Below, one piece after another: positions 8,898-17,272 of a DNA stretch of 64,000 nucleotides; within the stretch, counting starts at the first letter, position 1; each line of letters starts with the position of its first letter. A program made the translations under genes and the position numbers. The notes beneath the pieces were generated by a model. The model was given only the letters and a program-made list of their open reading frames with translations, was not told where the DNA came from and did no database searches. Location: positions 39,005 to 103,004 of the forward strand of contig JAPDDQ010000027.1 of assembly GCA_027587225.1 (NCBI GenBank). The letters are read 5' to 3'. The stretch comes from Solirubrobacter taibaiensis. GTDB lineage: Bacteria; Actinomycetota; Thermoleophilia; Solirubrobacterales; Solirubrobacteraceae.

Positions 8898-9437
8898 ATG
8901 CACCCCTTGGGCAGGCCTCCGGACTGGCTGGATGCGCCTGCTGCCGCCGTTCTTCGCGATCTGCAGGGCGCGCAGCCGATCGCCGGGATCTCCGTCGTCG
9001 CGTACCGTGCCGTCGACTTGAACGGCCTGCACCTCGCGATCGTTGTGGGTCCCGAGGTCAGCGAGCCGCTGCCACAGCTGGAAGACGACCTCGATCCTGG
9101 CGAGCCCACCGAATACGGGGGTGGTAACTGGGTGCCGCGAACTCTGACTGGACCCGCGCTGTTGGTCCTGGTCGCCGACCTTCTCCAAGAGGATCTCGCC
9201 GAGACATCGGCCGGGTGGGGACAGTCACGGCCGCCGTGCCCGCAGCATCCGCACCCGGCGCGTGCCGTCATTCGCGACGGCGAAGCGTGGTGGGTCTGCG
9301 AACGCGACGATGAACTGCTGTACCGCATCGGCAAAGGCGAAGTACCGGTGCGCCCGGGACCCCCGCTGAGCTGGAATAAGCCCAGGCGGAGCCGGCGAGC
9401 AGAGAAACGCAGATACGGGCGCGAACGAAACGGCTGA
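8898..9437 (+). CDS. Hypothetical protein, cytoplasmic
   Basis: 179 residues. The frame is open further upstream to 8556, but that part overlaps the lipoprotein gene and is Arg-rich, so the ATG at 8898 is preferred. The C-terminal part has CPQHPHPARAVIRDG followed by WWVCERD, a spaced Cys/His pattern that could be a small metal site, and then a very basic tail (PRRSRRAEKRRYGRERNG) that may bind nucleic acid. No family is recognised. Confidence 0.6.
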   Translation: MHPLGRPPDWLDAPAAAVLRDLQGAQPIAGISVVAYRAVDLNGLHLAIVVGPEVSEPLPQLEDDLDPGEPTEYGGGNWVPRTLTGPALLVLVADLLQEDLAETSAGWGQSRPPCPQHPHPARAVIRDGEAWWVCERDDELLYRIGKGEVPVRPGPPLSWNKPRRSRRAEKRRYGRERNG

Positions 9438-9626
9438 GCAGGGGACCGCGACACTGGTAGGGGGGCGTGGTCGCGGGTGTGCTCGGCGGCGGACCGGCCA
9501 CGCGTTGGGTCTGCGACCAATCGTCGCTGCACTGCTGCCGACCCTACGTGCTCTCACCCGACCGCGCGAAAGTGGTGTTTGTCGGTTGAGAACCGGCACT
9601 TCGCCAGGGCGCCCTCGCTGGTCGAT

Positions 9627-9644
9627 GCTTCAGGTCGCTGAAGC
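9627..9644 (-). terminator. Short hairpin downstream of the propeller gene
   Basis: GCTTCAG (9627-9633) pairs with CTGAAGC (9638-9644) around a GTCG loop, about 40 bases after the stop of the minus-strand gene ending at 9685. Confidence 0.4.
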
Positions 9645-9684
9645 GCCGGACCGAACTGTGAACGGGGGAGGTTCGCTCGCGCGG

Positions 9685-11280
9685 CTACGGCTCGCGCCCG
9701 CACCGCGGCCGCCGCTTGACGGCGTACTGGAGGGCCGCGCGGAAGTCGGGGTACTGGGTGTCGAAGTCCGGCTGGAGGGAGGCCAGTGCCTGCTTGAACG
9801 CCTGCAGGGAGTGCTTGCAGATGTCGATCTTGCCGTCCCGGCGGTAGTCGGTGTAGATCTGCCGCACCGCGCGGGGGAAATCCTTCGTCACCGGCGGCCG
9901 GGGAGGCAGGAGCAGCAGCGTGGCGTCGGCGCGCGTTTCGTCCGGGTAGCGATCGCCGTCGTCCGTGCGCACGTCGGCGATCACCACCGCGCGCGTCGGC
10001 CCGGGAGGCCGGTCGTCGCGCTCGAGGTTGCGGCGTGCGGCCCGGTAGCCCGGGTCGGTGAGGCGTACGCGGACGCGGCGCGTGCTGCCCGCCGGGATCG
10101 AGAAGCGCGTCCGGCGGCTGATCACCTGCTCGCGCCGAGCCTCGTAGTCGGCGGCGGTGCTCAGGCGCAGCGTGCCGCGGCAGGCTCCCTCCGCGGCGAC
10201 GCAGCGCAGCGCCACCGAAAGCGTGCGGGCGAGGCTCGGGCCCGTCTGGGTCGGCAGGTCGACCTCGCTGCGGGCGCACGGGCCGGGGGTGGGCGCGGCG
10301 GCGGCCGGGGCGCTCACGTCCTCCGCCAACACGCATCCGTTGGCGCGCCAGACGACGCGCGTCCCGGCGACCGCGAAGCCGCGCAGGTCGGCGGTGCGGA
10401 CGCCAAAGGGACGGATACGGCCGCCCGGCTCGACCACACGGAGCCCGTCGCGTGCGCTGTAGACGAGCGAGTCACCCGCGTAGGCGACCCCGCCGCTGCC
10501 GCCGGCGACCCGTCGCGGACGCTCATCAGGGCGCAGCTCGTACAGCGCACCCCCTTGGACCGAGGCGGCGACGCGTCCGTCGGGATGCAGGGCGATCGCG
10601 CCGATGTCGTCGAGCAGGTCGTCGGCGCGCAGCACCACCCCGGTTCGCCAGTTGCGCAGGACAAGCACGTTGCCGTAGTTGCGGTCCTCGTCGGACTCGC
10701 CTACGGCCCGAGCGCGGTACGCGACGAGGTCGCCGGCGAACCGGGCCGACTCCGACTCGAAGACCGAAGCGAACGGCACTTCGCGAACCTCGGCGTCCCG
10801 TGCCACGAGGCGGGCATCGAACTCGTCGTGCCACTCGCCGGTGAAGAGGCGCTCGCCGTCGACCTGGAGGTTGAAGATCGACAGCGGGCGCTGGACGGGG
10901 CCTGGATCGTCGAACGGCGCTTGCAGGCTCCATCCGCCCGTCAGGGGCCCGGCGAAGAGCAGCGTCGTGCCGACGGCGTCCCGGACCGAACGCGTCATCT
11001 CCAGCGCGAACGCGGCCCGCTGGGGCGACGCGGCGAGTCGCGTAGTCAACACGCGCAGTCCCGACGGCACCGAGAACGAGAAGACCTCACGTGGCGGACC
11101 GCCCGCCGTGGGCAGCGCGAGCACGCGCACGGTCGGCTCCCGCATCTCGGTCACCAGCACGTGCTCGCCGGCCGGCACGAACTCCCAGGAGCCGGCGTCG
11201 CGCGCCAAGGGCAGGGGCGCAGCCTGAGCGGGCACGCTGACGGTCAAGAAGAGCAGCGCGATCAGGAACCAGCGCCTCAT
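9685..11280 (-). CDS. Secreted beta-propeller-like hypothetical protein
   Basis: 531 residues from the ATG at 11280, which opens a textbook signal peptide (RRWFLIALLFLTVSVPAQA). The frame continues upstream but is not protein-like there. Residues 20-380 contain repeated propeller-like blades (for example SWEFVPAGEHVLVTEM, GDSLVYSARDGLRVVEPGG). Then comes a beta-rich domain resembling bacterial Ig-like or fibronectin-like folds (LRLSTAADYEARREQ, IPAGSTRRVRVRLTDPGYRA). The C-terminus (about 100 residues) holds a Cys-containing segment, ICKHSLQAFKQALASL. A smaller protein at 14410 has a similar N-terminal style. A TACACT element precedes the start by 6 bases. Confidence 0.7.
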   Translation of the reverse strand: MRRWFLIALLFLTVSVPAQAAPLPLARDAGSWEFVPAGEHVLVTEMREPTVRVLALPTAGGPPREVFSFSVPSGLRVLTTRLAASPQRAAFALEMTRSVRDAVGTTLLFAGPLTGGWSLQAPFDDPGPVQRPLSIFNLQVDGERLFTGEWHDEFDARLVARDAEVREVPFASVFESESARFAGDLVAYRARAVGESDEDRNYGNVLVLRNWRTGVVLRADDLLDDIGAIALHPDGRVAASVQGGALYELRPDERPRRVAGGSGGVAYAGDSLVYSARDGLRVVEPGGRIRPFGVRTADLRGFAVAGTRVVWRANGCVLAEDVSAPAAAAPTPGPCARSEVDLPTQTGPSLARTLSVALRCVAAEGACRGTLRLSTAADYEARREQVISRRTRFSIPAGSTRRVRVRLTDPGYRAARRNLERDDRPPGPTRAVVIADVRTDDGDRYPDETRADATLLLLPPRPPVTKDFPRAVRQIYTDYRRDGKIDICKHSLQAFKQALASLQPDFDTQYPDFRAALQYAVKRRPRCGREP

Positions 11281-11286
11281 TGCCGC

Positions 11287-11292
11287 AGTGTA
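11287..11292 (-). promoter_or_regulatory. -10-like element for a leaderless transcript
   Basis: TACACT on the minus strand, 6 bases before the ATG at 11280. It supports the signal-peptide start. Confidence 0.4.
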
Positions 11293-11433
11293 CGGTTGCC
11301 GGCGGCTGTGAGCCAGTTGTCCTCCCCCGGAGGTCTGCCGCGCGGCTTGGCCCCGCCGTCTGCGACCAACGGAACGGTCCTGGTCGGCGACGACTCTGCC
11401 GTCGGACCCGCCACCTTGGGCGACTGGCGCTTG

Positions 11434-11439
11434 TAGCGT
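11434..11439 (+). promoter_or_regulatory. -10-like element for a leaderless transcript
   Basis: TAGCGT, 8 bases before the ATG at 11448. Confidence 0.4.
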
Positions 11440-11447
11440 TGCGCGGC

Positions 11448-12836
11448 ATGTCACACCTTTCACGGCGCGCCGCGGCGCTGTTGGCCGGCGCAGTCTCGCT
11501 CGTCGCGTTCTCCGGATCCGCCGCCCATGCCGCGAGTCCGGCTCGCGTGACGTGGATCGACGGCCTGAAGGTCGCCGGTACGCCGGCCAAGTACGACAAG
11601 GTCGGCATCCTCAAGATCGGGCCGGCCAAGGCGCGGAACGTGCTCGTCCTTAATCCGGGCACCTCTGCGAGTGCCGCGTACTTCGCCCCGTTGGCGCGTG
11701 CGATCGTCGACCGGGCGCCGGGTTGGCAGGTGTGGGCGGTCGAGCGGCGCGAGAACCTCCTCGAAGACCACAGCGTCCTGGACCGCGCCAAGGGCGATAA
11801 GGCGACGCAGCAGGAGGTGTTCGACTACTACCTGGGCTGGGCCAAGGACCAGACCATCACAACGCACTTCCAGACGATCCCGGACGCGCAGGTGACCTAC
11901 GCGAAGCAGTGGGGGATGAACGTCGCGATCGAGGACCTGCGCCGCGTCGTGCGGCGCGCCGAGAAGCTCGGGGGCAAGGTCGTCGTAGGCGGCCACTCGC
12001 TCGGCGGGACGATCACCACCGCCTATGCGACCTGGGACTTTCACGGTCGGGCCGGCGCCGACGGCCTCGCCGGCTTGGTGTTCATCGACGGTGGCAGCGG
12101 CCCGACCTCGGTCACCAAGGCGGCGGCGACCAAACGCCTGGCCGACCTGGAAGCCGGTTCACCGTGGCTGCAGTTCGGTGGCATCCCGTCGCCGTTCGCG
12201 GGGCTGTTCAACTCCACCGGAGCACTCAGCGTGCTCCGGGATCCCACCAGCCCGTCGCTTGCGCAGGCGTCTGGTCTGCTTCCCGCCGGCCTTGTGCCGC
12301 CGGTGCCGGTGACCAACGCGGGTCTGTACGGATACGCGCTGGACACCGAGACCTCACCGAGTTCGCTGGCCGCGGCGCAGTCACACCTCGGCCACCTCGC
12401 CTCGTCGGGCGACCCGCGCGGCTGGGATGACGACGACGAGCTGACGCCGCTGCGACGGATGGCGGAGGCCTTCGGCGGCCGAGGCCTGCAGGGTCTGGAC
12501 GGCACGGCCTGGTATCACCCGCTGCGGCTGACGATCGACGCAGGGGCCGTGGCGGCCGGCAACGCCAACTCGGCGCAGGAGGTCCTCGACGTCCACGCCA
12601 CGCACGGCGACGACCTGCCACGCAGCGTCAAGCTCTACGCGTTCGCCGCCGCGCTGGGCGGCACACGCGTCCTGGACGCCGCCAAGACCCTGGCCAAGCA
12701 ATCACGGCTCCCGGCCAACAGCCTCACCCTGGTCGACCGTCACAACACCTACGCCCACAACGACCCCACCACGGCCGAGCCGTCCAAGAACGAGTTCCTC
12801 AAGAAGCTGGTGCCGTTCTTGAAGGCGTTGGACTAG
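11448..12836 (+). CDS. Secreted alpha/beta hydrolase
   Basis: 462 residues. Signal peptide RRAAALLAGAVSLVAFSGSAAHA. The alpha/beta-hydrolase nucleophile elbow GGHSLGG follows a strand KVVVGG, an oxyanion-type segment VLVLNPGTSASAAYF lies near the N-terminus, and a likely catalytic His lies near the C-terminus in LTLVDRHNTYAHNDP. Length and layout suit a secreted esterase or lipase-like hydrolase; the substrate is unknown. The ATG at 11448 is chosen for the signal peptide and the upstream TAGCGT. A bipartite hairpin follows the stop. Confidence 0.8.
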   Translation: MSHLSRRAAALLAGAVSLVAFSGSAAHAASPARVTWIDGLKVAGTPAKYDKVGILKIGPAKARNVLVLNPGTSASAAYFAPLARAIVDRAPGWQVWAVERRENLLEDHSVLDRAKGDKATQQEVFDYYLGWAKDQTITTHFQTIPDAQVTYAKQWGMNVAIEDLRRVVRRAEKLGGKVVVGGHSLGGTITTAYATWDFHGRAGADGLAGLVFIDGGSGPTSVTKAAATKRLADLEAGSPWLQFGGIPSPFAGLFNSTGALSVLRDPTSPSLAQASGLLPAGLVPPVPVTNAGLYGYALDTETSPSSLAAAQSHLGHLASSGDPRGWDDDDELTPLRRMAEAFGGRGLQGLDGTAWYHPLRLTIDAGAVAAGNANSAQEVLDVHATHGDDLPRSVKLYAFAAALGGTRVLDAAKTLAKQSRLPANSLTLVDRHNTYAHNDPTTAEPSKNEFLKKLVPFLKALD

Positions 12837-12844
12837 GGCCGATG

Positions 12845-12889
12845 GGCTGGTCGCCGCCGGCCCGTTCACCTCGCTCGGCGGAACCAGCC
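12845..12889. terminator. Bulged hairpin between convergent genes
   Basis: GGCTGGT (12845-12851) pairs with ACCAGCC (12883-12889), and CGCCG (12852-12856) pairs with CGGCG (12876-12880), leaving a 2-base bulge. It can serve both the hydrolase gene (+) and the small gene ending at 12946 (-). Confidence 0.5.
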
Positions 12890-12945
12890 AGACAGGGATC
12901 GGAGTCGTTCCGTTATCTACAAGCGAGGACTGGTGTGGCTCTCCG

Positions 12946-13320
12946 CTAGCCCTGCGCGACGCTCGCCGAGGCGACTCGGCCGCCCTCGATCACGACGTAG
13001 AGGAACATCGAGTCGATCCCCAACCCGTCCGGTCCCATCTCCCACGCAAGCCCTTCGGCGTCGCGCTCGACAGGCGCGCCGAGCAACCGCTCGAGCTGCG
13101 GACCCGTCATCCCGATCAGCCGCTCGCACGCCGCAAGTTGATAGCCCTCATCCGTCTGGGCATCGCCGCCGCTCGACCACGCCGAGCGAGAGAACGGTGT
13201 CCCGTCGCAGCCGACGACGGCCTCATGACGCGGCCACGCCACGAACGCGATTCCGCCGAGCAGTGCCACACCAAACACGCCGACAACCAACGCCGACCAA
13301 GACACACGCGTTCGACCCAT
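12946..13320 (-). CDS. Small membrane-anchored protein of unknown function
   Basis: 124 residues with one N-terminal transmembrane helix (SALVVGVFGVALLGGIAFVAW). A soluble domain follows, containing two Cys (GCDGTPF and AACERLIG) and a segment, MTGPQLERLLGAPVERDAEG, that loosely resembles the SmpA/BamE-like lipoprotein fold. A TAGGAT -10-like element lies 8 bases before the ATG. The function is unknown. Confidence 0.6.
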   Translation of the reverse strand: MGRTRVSWSALVVGVFGVALLGGIAFVAWPRHEAVVGCDGTPFSRSAWSSGGDAQTDEGYQLAACERLIGMTGPQLERLLGAPVERDAEGLAWEMGPDGLGIDSMFLYVVIEGGRVASASVAQG

Positions 13321-13328
13321 AGGCCCCG

Positions 13329-13334
13329 ATCCTA
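13329..13334 (-). promoter_or_regulatory. -10-like element for a leaderless transcript
   Basis: TAGGAT on the minus strand, 8 bases before the ATG at 13320. Confidence 0.4.
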
Positions 13335-13356
13335 GGCGCCAATGACCGAGACGACG

Positions 13357-13923
13357 TCAACCGGTCGCTTGCGTCATCAGCGCCTCCAGCGCGGCGATGT
13401 GCACGTCCATCGCCGCGTCCACCCGCTCCACCTCGCCGGTGGCGAGCAGGTCCAGGAGCAGTCCGCGTGTCACGGCGATCCCGAGGCGCGCGGCCGCGGC
13501 ACCATCCGGAAAGCCGAGTTGCGTGAAGATGGTCGCGGCGGGTTCCAGCCACGCGTCGATGATCCCTTCCAGCAGCGCGACGGTCCCGGGCCGGCCCTGC
13601 AACGCCTGCCCGTAGAGCTCGAAGAAGAGCCGCTCGTTGGCCCACAGCGCCTCGTGCGAGATGTGCTTCCACCACGCGCGCATGGCGTCGCCGGGAGACG
13701 CACCCGGATCGGGGACGACGACCAGCGCACGCTGACGCTCCTCCACCGTCTGCACGACCGCGACGAGTAGCCCTTCGCGCCCGCCGAAGTGGTGGATGAG
13801 CATGCGGTGGCTGGACCCGATCGCGCTTGCGAGCTCACGCAGCGAGAGGTCGCTGATGCCGCGCTGCGCGATGTGGTCGATCGCGGCGTTGAGCAGTCGT
13901 TCGCGGGGGTTGACGCCTGCCAT
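13357..13923 (-). CDS. TetR-family transcriptional regulator
   Basis: 188 residues from the ATG at 13923 (an in-frame TTG lies two codons earlier). The N-terminal helix-turn-helix is typical of TetR (RERLLNAAIDHIAQRG, then LSLRELASAIG, then HHFGGREGLL). The C-terminal two thirds form the helical ligand-binding domain. It is divergent from the SRPBCC gene at 13947 with only 23 bases between the start codons. That gap holds one perfect inverted repeat overlapping both -10 elements, so the regulator probably represses itself and its neighbour. The ligand is unknown. Confidence 0.88.
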   Translation of the reverse strand: MAGVNPRERLLNAAIDHIAQRGISDLSLRELASAIGSSHRMLIHHFGGREGLLVAVVQTVEERQRALVVVPDPGASPGDAMRAWWKHISHEALWANERLFFELYGQALQGRPGTVALLEGIIDAWLEPAATIFTQLGFPDGAAAARLGIAVTRGLLLDLLATGEVERVDAAMDVHIAALEALMTQATG

Positions 13924-13929
13924 GGGCAA

Positions 13930-13947
13930 AGTGTACCGTGTGGTACA
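13930..13947. promoter_or_regulatory. Operator between tetR and SRPBCC genes, overlapping two divergent -10 elements
   Basis: TGTACC-GTGT-GGTACA (13932-13947) is a perfect 6-bp inverted repeat. The minus-strand TACACT (13930-13935) lies 6 bases from the tetR ATG and the plus-strand TACCGT (13934-13939) lies 7 bases from the SRPBCC ATG. The last base of the repeat is the A of that ATG. Confidence 0.6.
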
Positions 13948-14396
13948 TGTCCTCCCCAGTCACTGTCTCCGTCGATGTCCCGCAGAACCGCTCCGACGTC
14001 TACGCCTACCTCGACGTCATGGCCAACCACGAGGCCTTCACCGATCACATCCTCACCGAGTGGCAGGTGTCCGGCCCGGCCACCGGCGTCGGCGCGAGGG
14101 CCAACGTCGTCACCAAGTCCGGTGGGATGAAGGACCCCGCCGAGATCGAGGTCATCGAGGTCGAACCCGAACGGATGATCCGCGAGCGCAACAAGGGCGC
14201 GAAGGGCAAGCGCGTCGCCACCGGCACGTACGTGCTCTCCGACCTCCCGGACGGTGGCACCCACATCGAGTTCACGTTCATCTTCGAGGAGGTCCCGGCG
14301 ATGGAGAAGCCGCTCGTCCCGCTCATGCGCAGGATGATCCGCAAGGGCAACGAGCGCGCGATGGAGCGCCTGGCGGAGCAGCTCGCCGTGGCGTAG
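13947..14396 (+). CDS. SRPBCC-fold (polyketide cyclase/dehydrase-like) protein
   Basis: 149 residues. The sequence begins VTVSVDVPQNRSDVYAYL, the classic first strand and helix of SRPBCC/START-like ligand-binding proteins. It ends with the long C-terminal helix MEKPLVPLMRRMIRKGNERA. There is no signal peptide, so it is cytoplasmic. A longer in-frame GTG start at 13938 exists but would place the start inside the operator. Control by the adjacent TetR is likely, and the bound hydrophobic ligand may be the same or a related compound (inference). Confidence 0.8.
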   Translation: MSSPVTVSVDVPQNRSDVYAYLDVMANHEAFTDHILTEWQVSGPATGVGARANVVTKSGGMKDPAEIEVIEVEPERMIRERNKGAKGKRVATGTYVLSDLPDGGTHIEFTFIFEEVPAMEKPLVPLMRRMIRKGNERAMERLAEQLAVA

Positions 14397-14409
14397 GCTC
14401 GCGTCGAGC

Positions 14410-15378
14410 ATGTCGGCGCGGCTCCTCCTCGCGATGGTGAGCCTGCTTCTCGCGCCCGTCTCAGCGGACGCGAGCGAGGTGCTCGCCACCGTGCCCGGCG
14501 CGGAACGGCTGTCGGCCTACGACGGCTGGATCGTGCTCTCGGTCGCCGGTCCTGACCAGCAGCGCAGGCTTGTCACGTGGCACGACGGGGTCGTCGCGCC
14601 ACTGAACGTCCGGCCGAATCCGGACATCTTCGACCACGACGTCGGCCCCGACACGCACGGGCGCCCGACGGTCGTCTACTCACGGTGCGTCAGACGTCCG
14701 CGCGGCTGCGATCTGTTCGCCGTGACGCTCGGTGAGGGCGTGGAACGGCGGCTGCCAGTGTCGCGAGCGCGCACCAGCGAGTTCGCGCCCGCGATCTGGG
14801 GCGACATGCTCGTGTTCGGCCGACGCGCCGCCGGTCGACGCCGCGCGGATGTCGTGCTGACCCAGGCGGGACGGCCCGTCCGGCGGCTCGGCGTCGGGAC
14901 GCTCCCGTCGCCGTGCGCGGACGTCGAGTCATGCGAGGGGCCCGGGGAGGGCTTTCCCTCCGAGAGTGATCTTGGGCCCGAGATCGTCGCCTACAACTGG
15001 CGGCTCGTTGGCGGCAACGCCATCTTCGGGGACAGCTCGGAGCTGCGCGTCGCGCGCCTGGACGGTCGCCGGGCCCGGATCGCGGCCGTGGGGTGGGGCG
15101 ATGGGACGTGCGGGGCGGGCATGTCGACGCCGAGCGTCGCCGGTACCGGCGTTCGCTACGGACGCTCCAGCTGCGGCACCACGTCCGCCGAGCGGTTCGA
15201 GCTCGCGGGCCTACGCCGCTTCCGCGCCCCGGTCCCCGACGCGCAGGTGTACCACGCGCTCGCCTGGGACGGGGATGTGTTGTACGACGCACGGTTCACG
15301 GGCGAGCTCGTGCGTCTCGGGCCGCCGGCGTGGCAGGAGGTGCGGGGCGGCGAGCCCCGCCCGCCGCTCGAAGGCTGA
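14410..15378 (+). CDS. Secreted propeller-like hypothetical protein
   Basis: 322 residues with signal peptide RLLLAMVSLLLAPVSADA. The mature part has repeated short blades (AYDGWIVLSVAG, AIWGDMLVFGRRA, ALAWDGDVLYDARF) and paired Cys (SRCVRRPRGCDL; PCADVESCEG), suggesting a small disulfide-stabilised propeller exported from the cell. It begins 13 bases after the SRPBCC stop. It is a shorter relative in style of the gene at 9685-11280. The function is unknown. Confidence 0.7.
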   Translation: MSARLLLAMVSLLLAPVSADASEVLATVPGAERLSAYDGWIVLSVAGPDQQRRLVTWHDGVVAPLNVRPNPDIFDHDVGPDTHGRPTVVYSRCVRRPRGCDLFAVTLGEGVERRLPVSRARTSEFAPAIWGDMLVFGRRAAGRRRADVVLTQAGRPVRRLGVGTLPSPCADVESCEGPGEGFPSESDLGPEIVAYNWRLVGGNAIFGDSSELRVARLDGRRARIAAVGWGDGTCGAGMSTPSVAGTGVRYGRSSCGTTSAERFELAGLRRFRAPVPDAQVYHALAWDGDVLYDARFTGELVRLGPPAWQEVRGGEPRPPLEG

Positions 15379-15417
15379 AGCGGCGCGGAGGTCCGGCCGC
15401 TGCGCCACGATCCCGGC

Positions 15418-16773
15418 ATGCTGGAGACCATCGCCCTGTCGCTCGCGTTCGCGATGCCCGCTGAGATCGCGTTCACGTCGGACACGGGCATCTTCAGCCT
15501 GAAGGCCGACGGGAGTGGCCGCGCGCCGCTCGTCCTGGCTCCCAGGGGCGAGGTCGTGAGCGGCGCGGCGTGGTCCCCCGACGGGACCCGGCTCGTCTAC
15601 GACCAGGGCGACGAGGACACCTCGCGCCTGATGCTCAAGGACGCCACCGGCACGCGCGAGCTCACCACCCGCCGGGCCGGCGTGTCCGACCTCGGGGCCG
15701 TCTGGTCACCCGACGGGAGCACGCTGCTGTTCACGCGCTTCACGCTCACCGAGACGACGATCACGACCCAGATCGTCACGCGTGAGATCGCCACCGGCGC
15801 CGAGCGGGTGCTCGTCACGCAGGACGCGGGCAACCGGCTGGCGTCCGTCAACGCACCCACCTACTCGCCCGACGGCGCCACGATCGCGTTCACGTACGGT
15901 CGCTACGACCGCGACGTCTACTTCCTGCCCGAGATCCGCACGATGCCGGCAGCCGGCGGACCGGCGAAGACGCTGATCAGGCGAGCCCAGGGCCCGAGCT
16001 ACTCGCCCGACGGGACGCGCATCGCGTACGGATCGATCGCCGACCACAACGGCGACTCCTGCGGCTCGGATCAATGCTCGTGGGCCGCTGAGCTGTACGT
16101 GGCCAACGCGGACGGGACGGGGCCGCGGCGACTGACCAAGGACGAGGGCGGCCTCGGCGTCCCGCGCTGGTCCGCGGACGGCAGCCGCATCCTGTTCGCC
16201 TCCGACCGCAACCTGCCCGACGCGAACTCGACGGAGCTGTACTCGGTCGCCCCCGACGGCAGTTGCCTCACCTGGCTGACGAACGGCGTCCCGTCGTCCG
16301 GCGATCCGGCCTGGCGACCCGGCAGCGGCGACAGCTTCAGCGCGAACTGCGATCCGAAGGCCCGGCCCGCCACCTACACGCCCCCGAAGCCGAACCGCTA
16401 CCGCGCGAACCTGTGGCTCGGTGCCAAGTACAAGGGCCTGCTGCTGACCCACGTCTCGCGTGAATCGCTGTGGTACTCGGACTGCGAGCGCTTCAGCGGC
16501 TGCCCGGACGACGTCAGCCTGACCGCCAACAACCCGTGTCAGCGCAGGCACTCGTCGCAGTACAAGCTCAGCGTCCGCCGCGGAATGCTCGTTGCCGACT
16601 ACGGGGGAGACACAGGGCCGCTGTTCTTCGGCGGCAGGATGGCCACGCTCGCCCCGCCGGGCGTCACGGACCTCAAAGTGTTCCGGCGCGAGACACCGCG
16701 GATCCCGCGCACGTTCCTCGCCGCTCTCACCGCCACGCAGCGGGCGAAGCTCAAGCCGTACCGTGTCTGCTGA
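15418..16773 (+). CDS. TolB/PD40-type beta-propeller protein
   Basis: 451 residues. At least six WD40-like PD40 blades are recognisable by the xWSPDGTRLVY pattern (AAWSPDGTRLVYDQ, AVWSPDGSTLLFTR, PTYSPDGATIAFTY, PSYSPDGTRIAYGS, PRWSADGSRILFAS). The C-terminal 120 residues are a separate Cys-containing domain (DCERFSGCPDD, NNPCQRRHS). The N-terminus (ETIALSLAFAMPAEIAF) is a short hydrophobic segment that may be a weak signal peptide. Its stop codon directly abuts the start of the next gene, a [2Fe-2S] protein. Confidence 0.8.
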   Translation: MLETIALSLAFAMPAEIAFTSDTGIFSLKADGSGRAPLVLAPRGEVVSGAAWSPDGTRLVYDQGDEDTSRLMLKDATGTRELTTRRAGVSDLGAVWSPDGSTLLFTRFTLTETTITTQIVTREIATGAERVLVTQDAGNRLASVNAPTYSPDGATIAFTYGRYDRDVYFLPEIRTMPAAGGPAKTLIRRAQGPSYSPDGTRIAYGSIADHNGDSCGSDQCSWAAELYVANADGTGPRRLTKDEGGLGVPRWSADGSRILFASDRNLPDANSTELYSVAPDGSCLTWLTNGVPSSGDPAWRPGSGDSFSANCDPKARPATYTPPKPNRYRANLWLGAKYKGLLLTHVSRESLWYSDCERFSGCPDDVSLTANNPCQRRHSSQYKLSVRRGMLVADYGGDTGPLFFGGRMATLAPPGVTDLKVFRRETPRIPRTFLAALTATQRAKLKPYRVC

Positions 16774-17250
16774 ATGCAGATCAGCGTCTCGGTCAACGGT
16801 GTCGAGCACACTCGCGACGTCGAGCCGCGGCTCTTGCTCGTGCACTTCCTGCGCGACACGCTGCGGCTGACCGGCACGCACTGGGGGTGCGACACCTCCA
16901 ACTGCGGGACCTGCGTCGTGCTGATGGACGGTGAGCCCGTGAAGTCGTGCACGGTGCTCGCGGCCACGGCCGAGCGCTACGAGATCACGACCGTCGAGGG
17001 CCTCGAGCGCGACGGCGTGCTCGACCCGGTGCAGCAGGGCTTCCACGAGGAGCACGGGCTGCAGTGCGGGTTCTGCACGTCGGGGATGATGCTCACCGCC
17101 CGCGCGCTGCTGGACCGCAACCCGGACCCGAGTGATGACGAGATCCGCACGGCGATCTCCGGTCAGATCTGCCGCTGCACGGGCTACGCGATGATCGTGC
17201 GCTCGATCCGCTGGGCGGCCGAGCATCCCGACGTACCGCCACGGGCGTAG
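16774..17250 (+). CDS. Orphan CoxS-like [2Fe-2S] subunit of a molybdenum hydroxylase
   Basis: 158 residues, full length for this family. It carries the N-terminal plant-ferredoxin-type cluster motif (WGCDTSNCGTCVVLMDG, then SCTVLAA) and the C-terminal helical cluster motif (CGFCTSGMMLTARALL, then ICRCTGY). It is close to the CoxS inside the CO dehydrogenase operon at 25352 (shared DVEPR, RDT, LTGTHWGCDTSNCG, GVLDP, QQGFHE). The ATG follows the previous stop with no gap, so it may be translationally coupled to the PD40 gene. No CoxM or CoxL lies beside it. A likely partner set is the extra CoxM (22069) and CoxL (32009) about 5 and 15 kb downstream. Confidence 0.9.
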   Translation: MQISVSVNGVEHTRDVEPRLLLVHFLRDTLRLTGTHWGCDTSNCGTCVVLMDGEPVKSCTVLAATAERYEITTVEGLERDGVLDPVQQGFHEEHGLQCGFCTSGMMLTARALLDRNPDPSDDEIRTAISGQICRCTGYAMIVRSIRWAAEHPDVPPRA

Positions 17251-17272
17251 TCGCGCGTACGCCGCACAACGG

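Noticed and set aside
9685..11463. Start of the secreted propeller gene at 11463
   Set aside because: The first 61 residues are Arg/Gly/Gln-rich and hide the signal peptide that begins exactly at the ATG at 11280, with a TACACT element just upstream.
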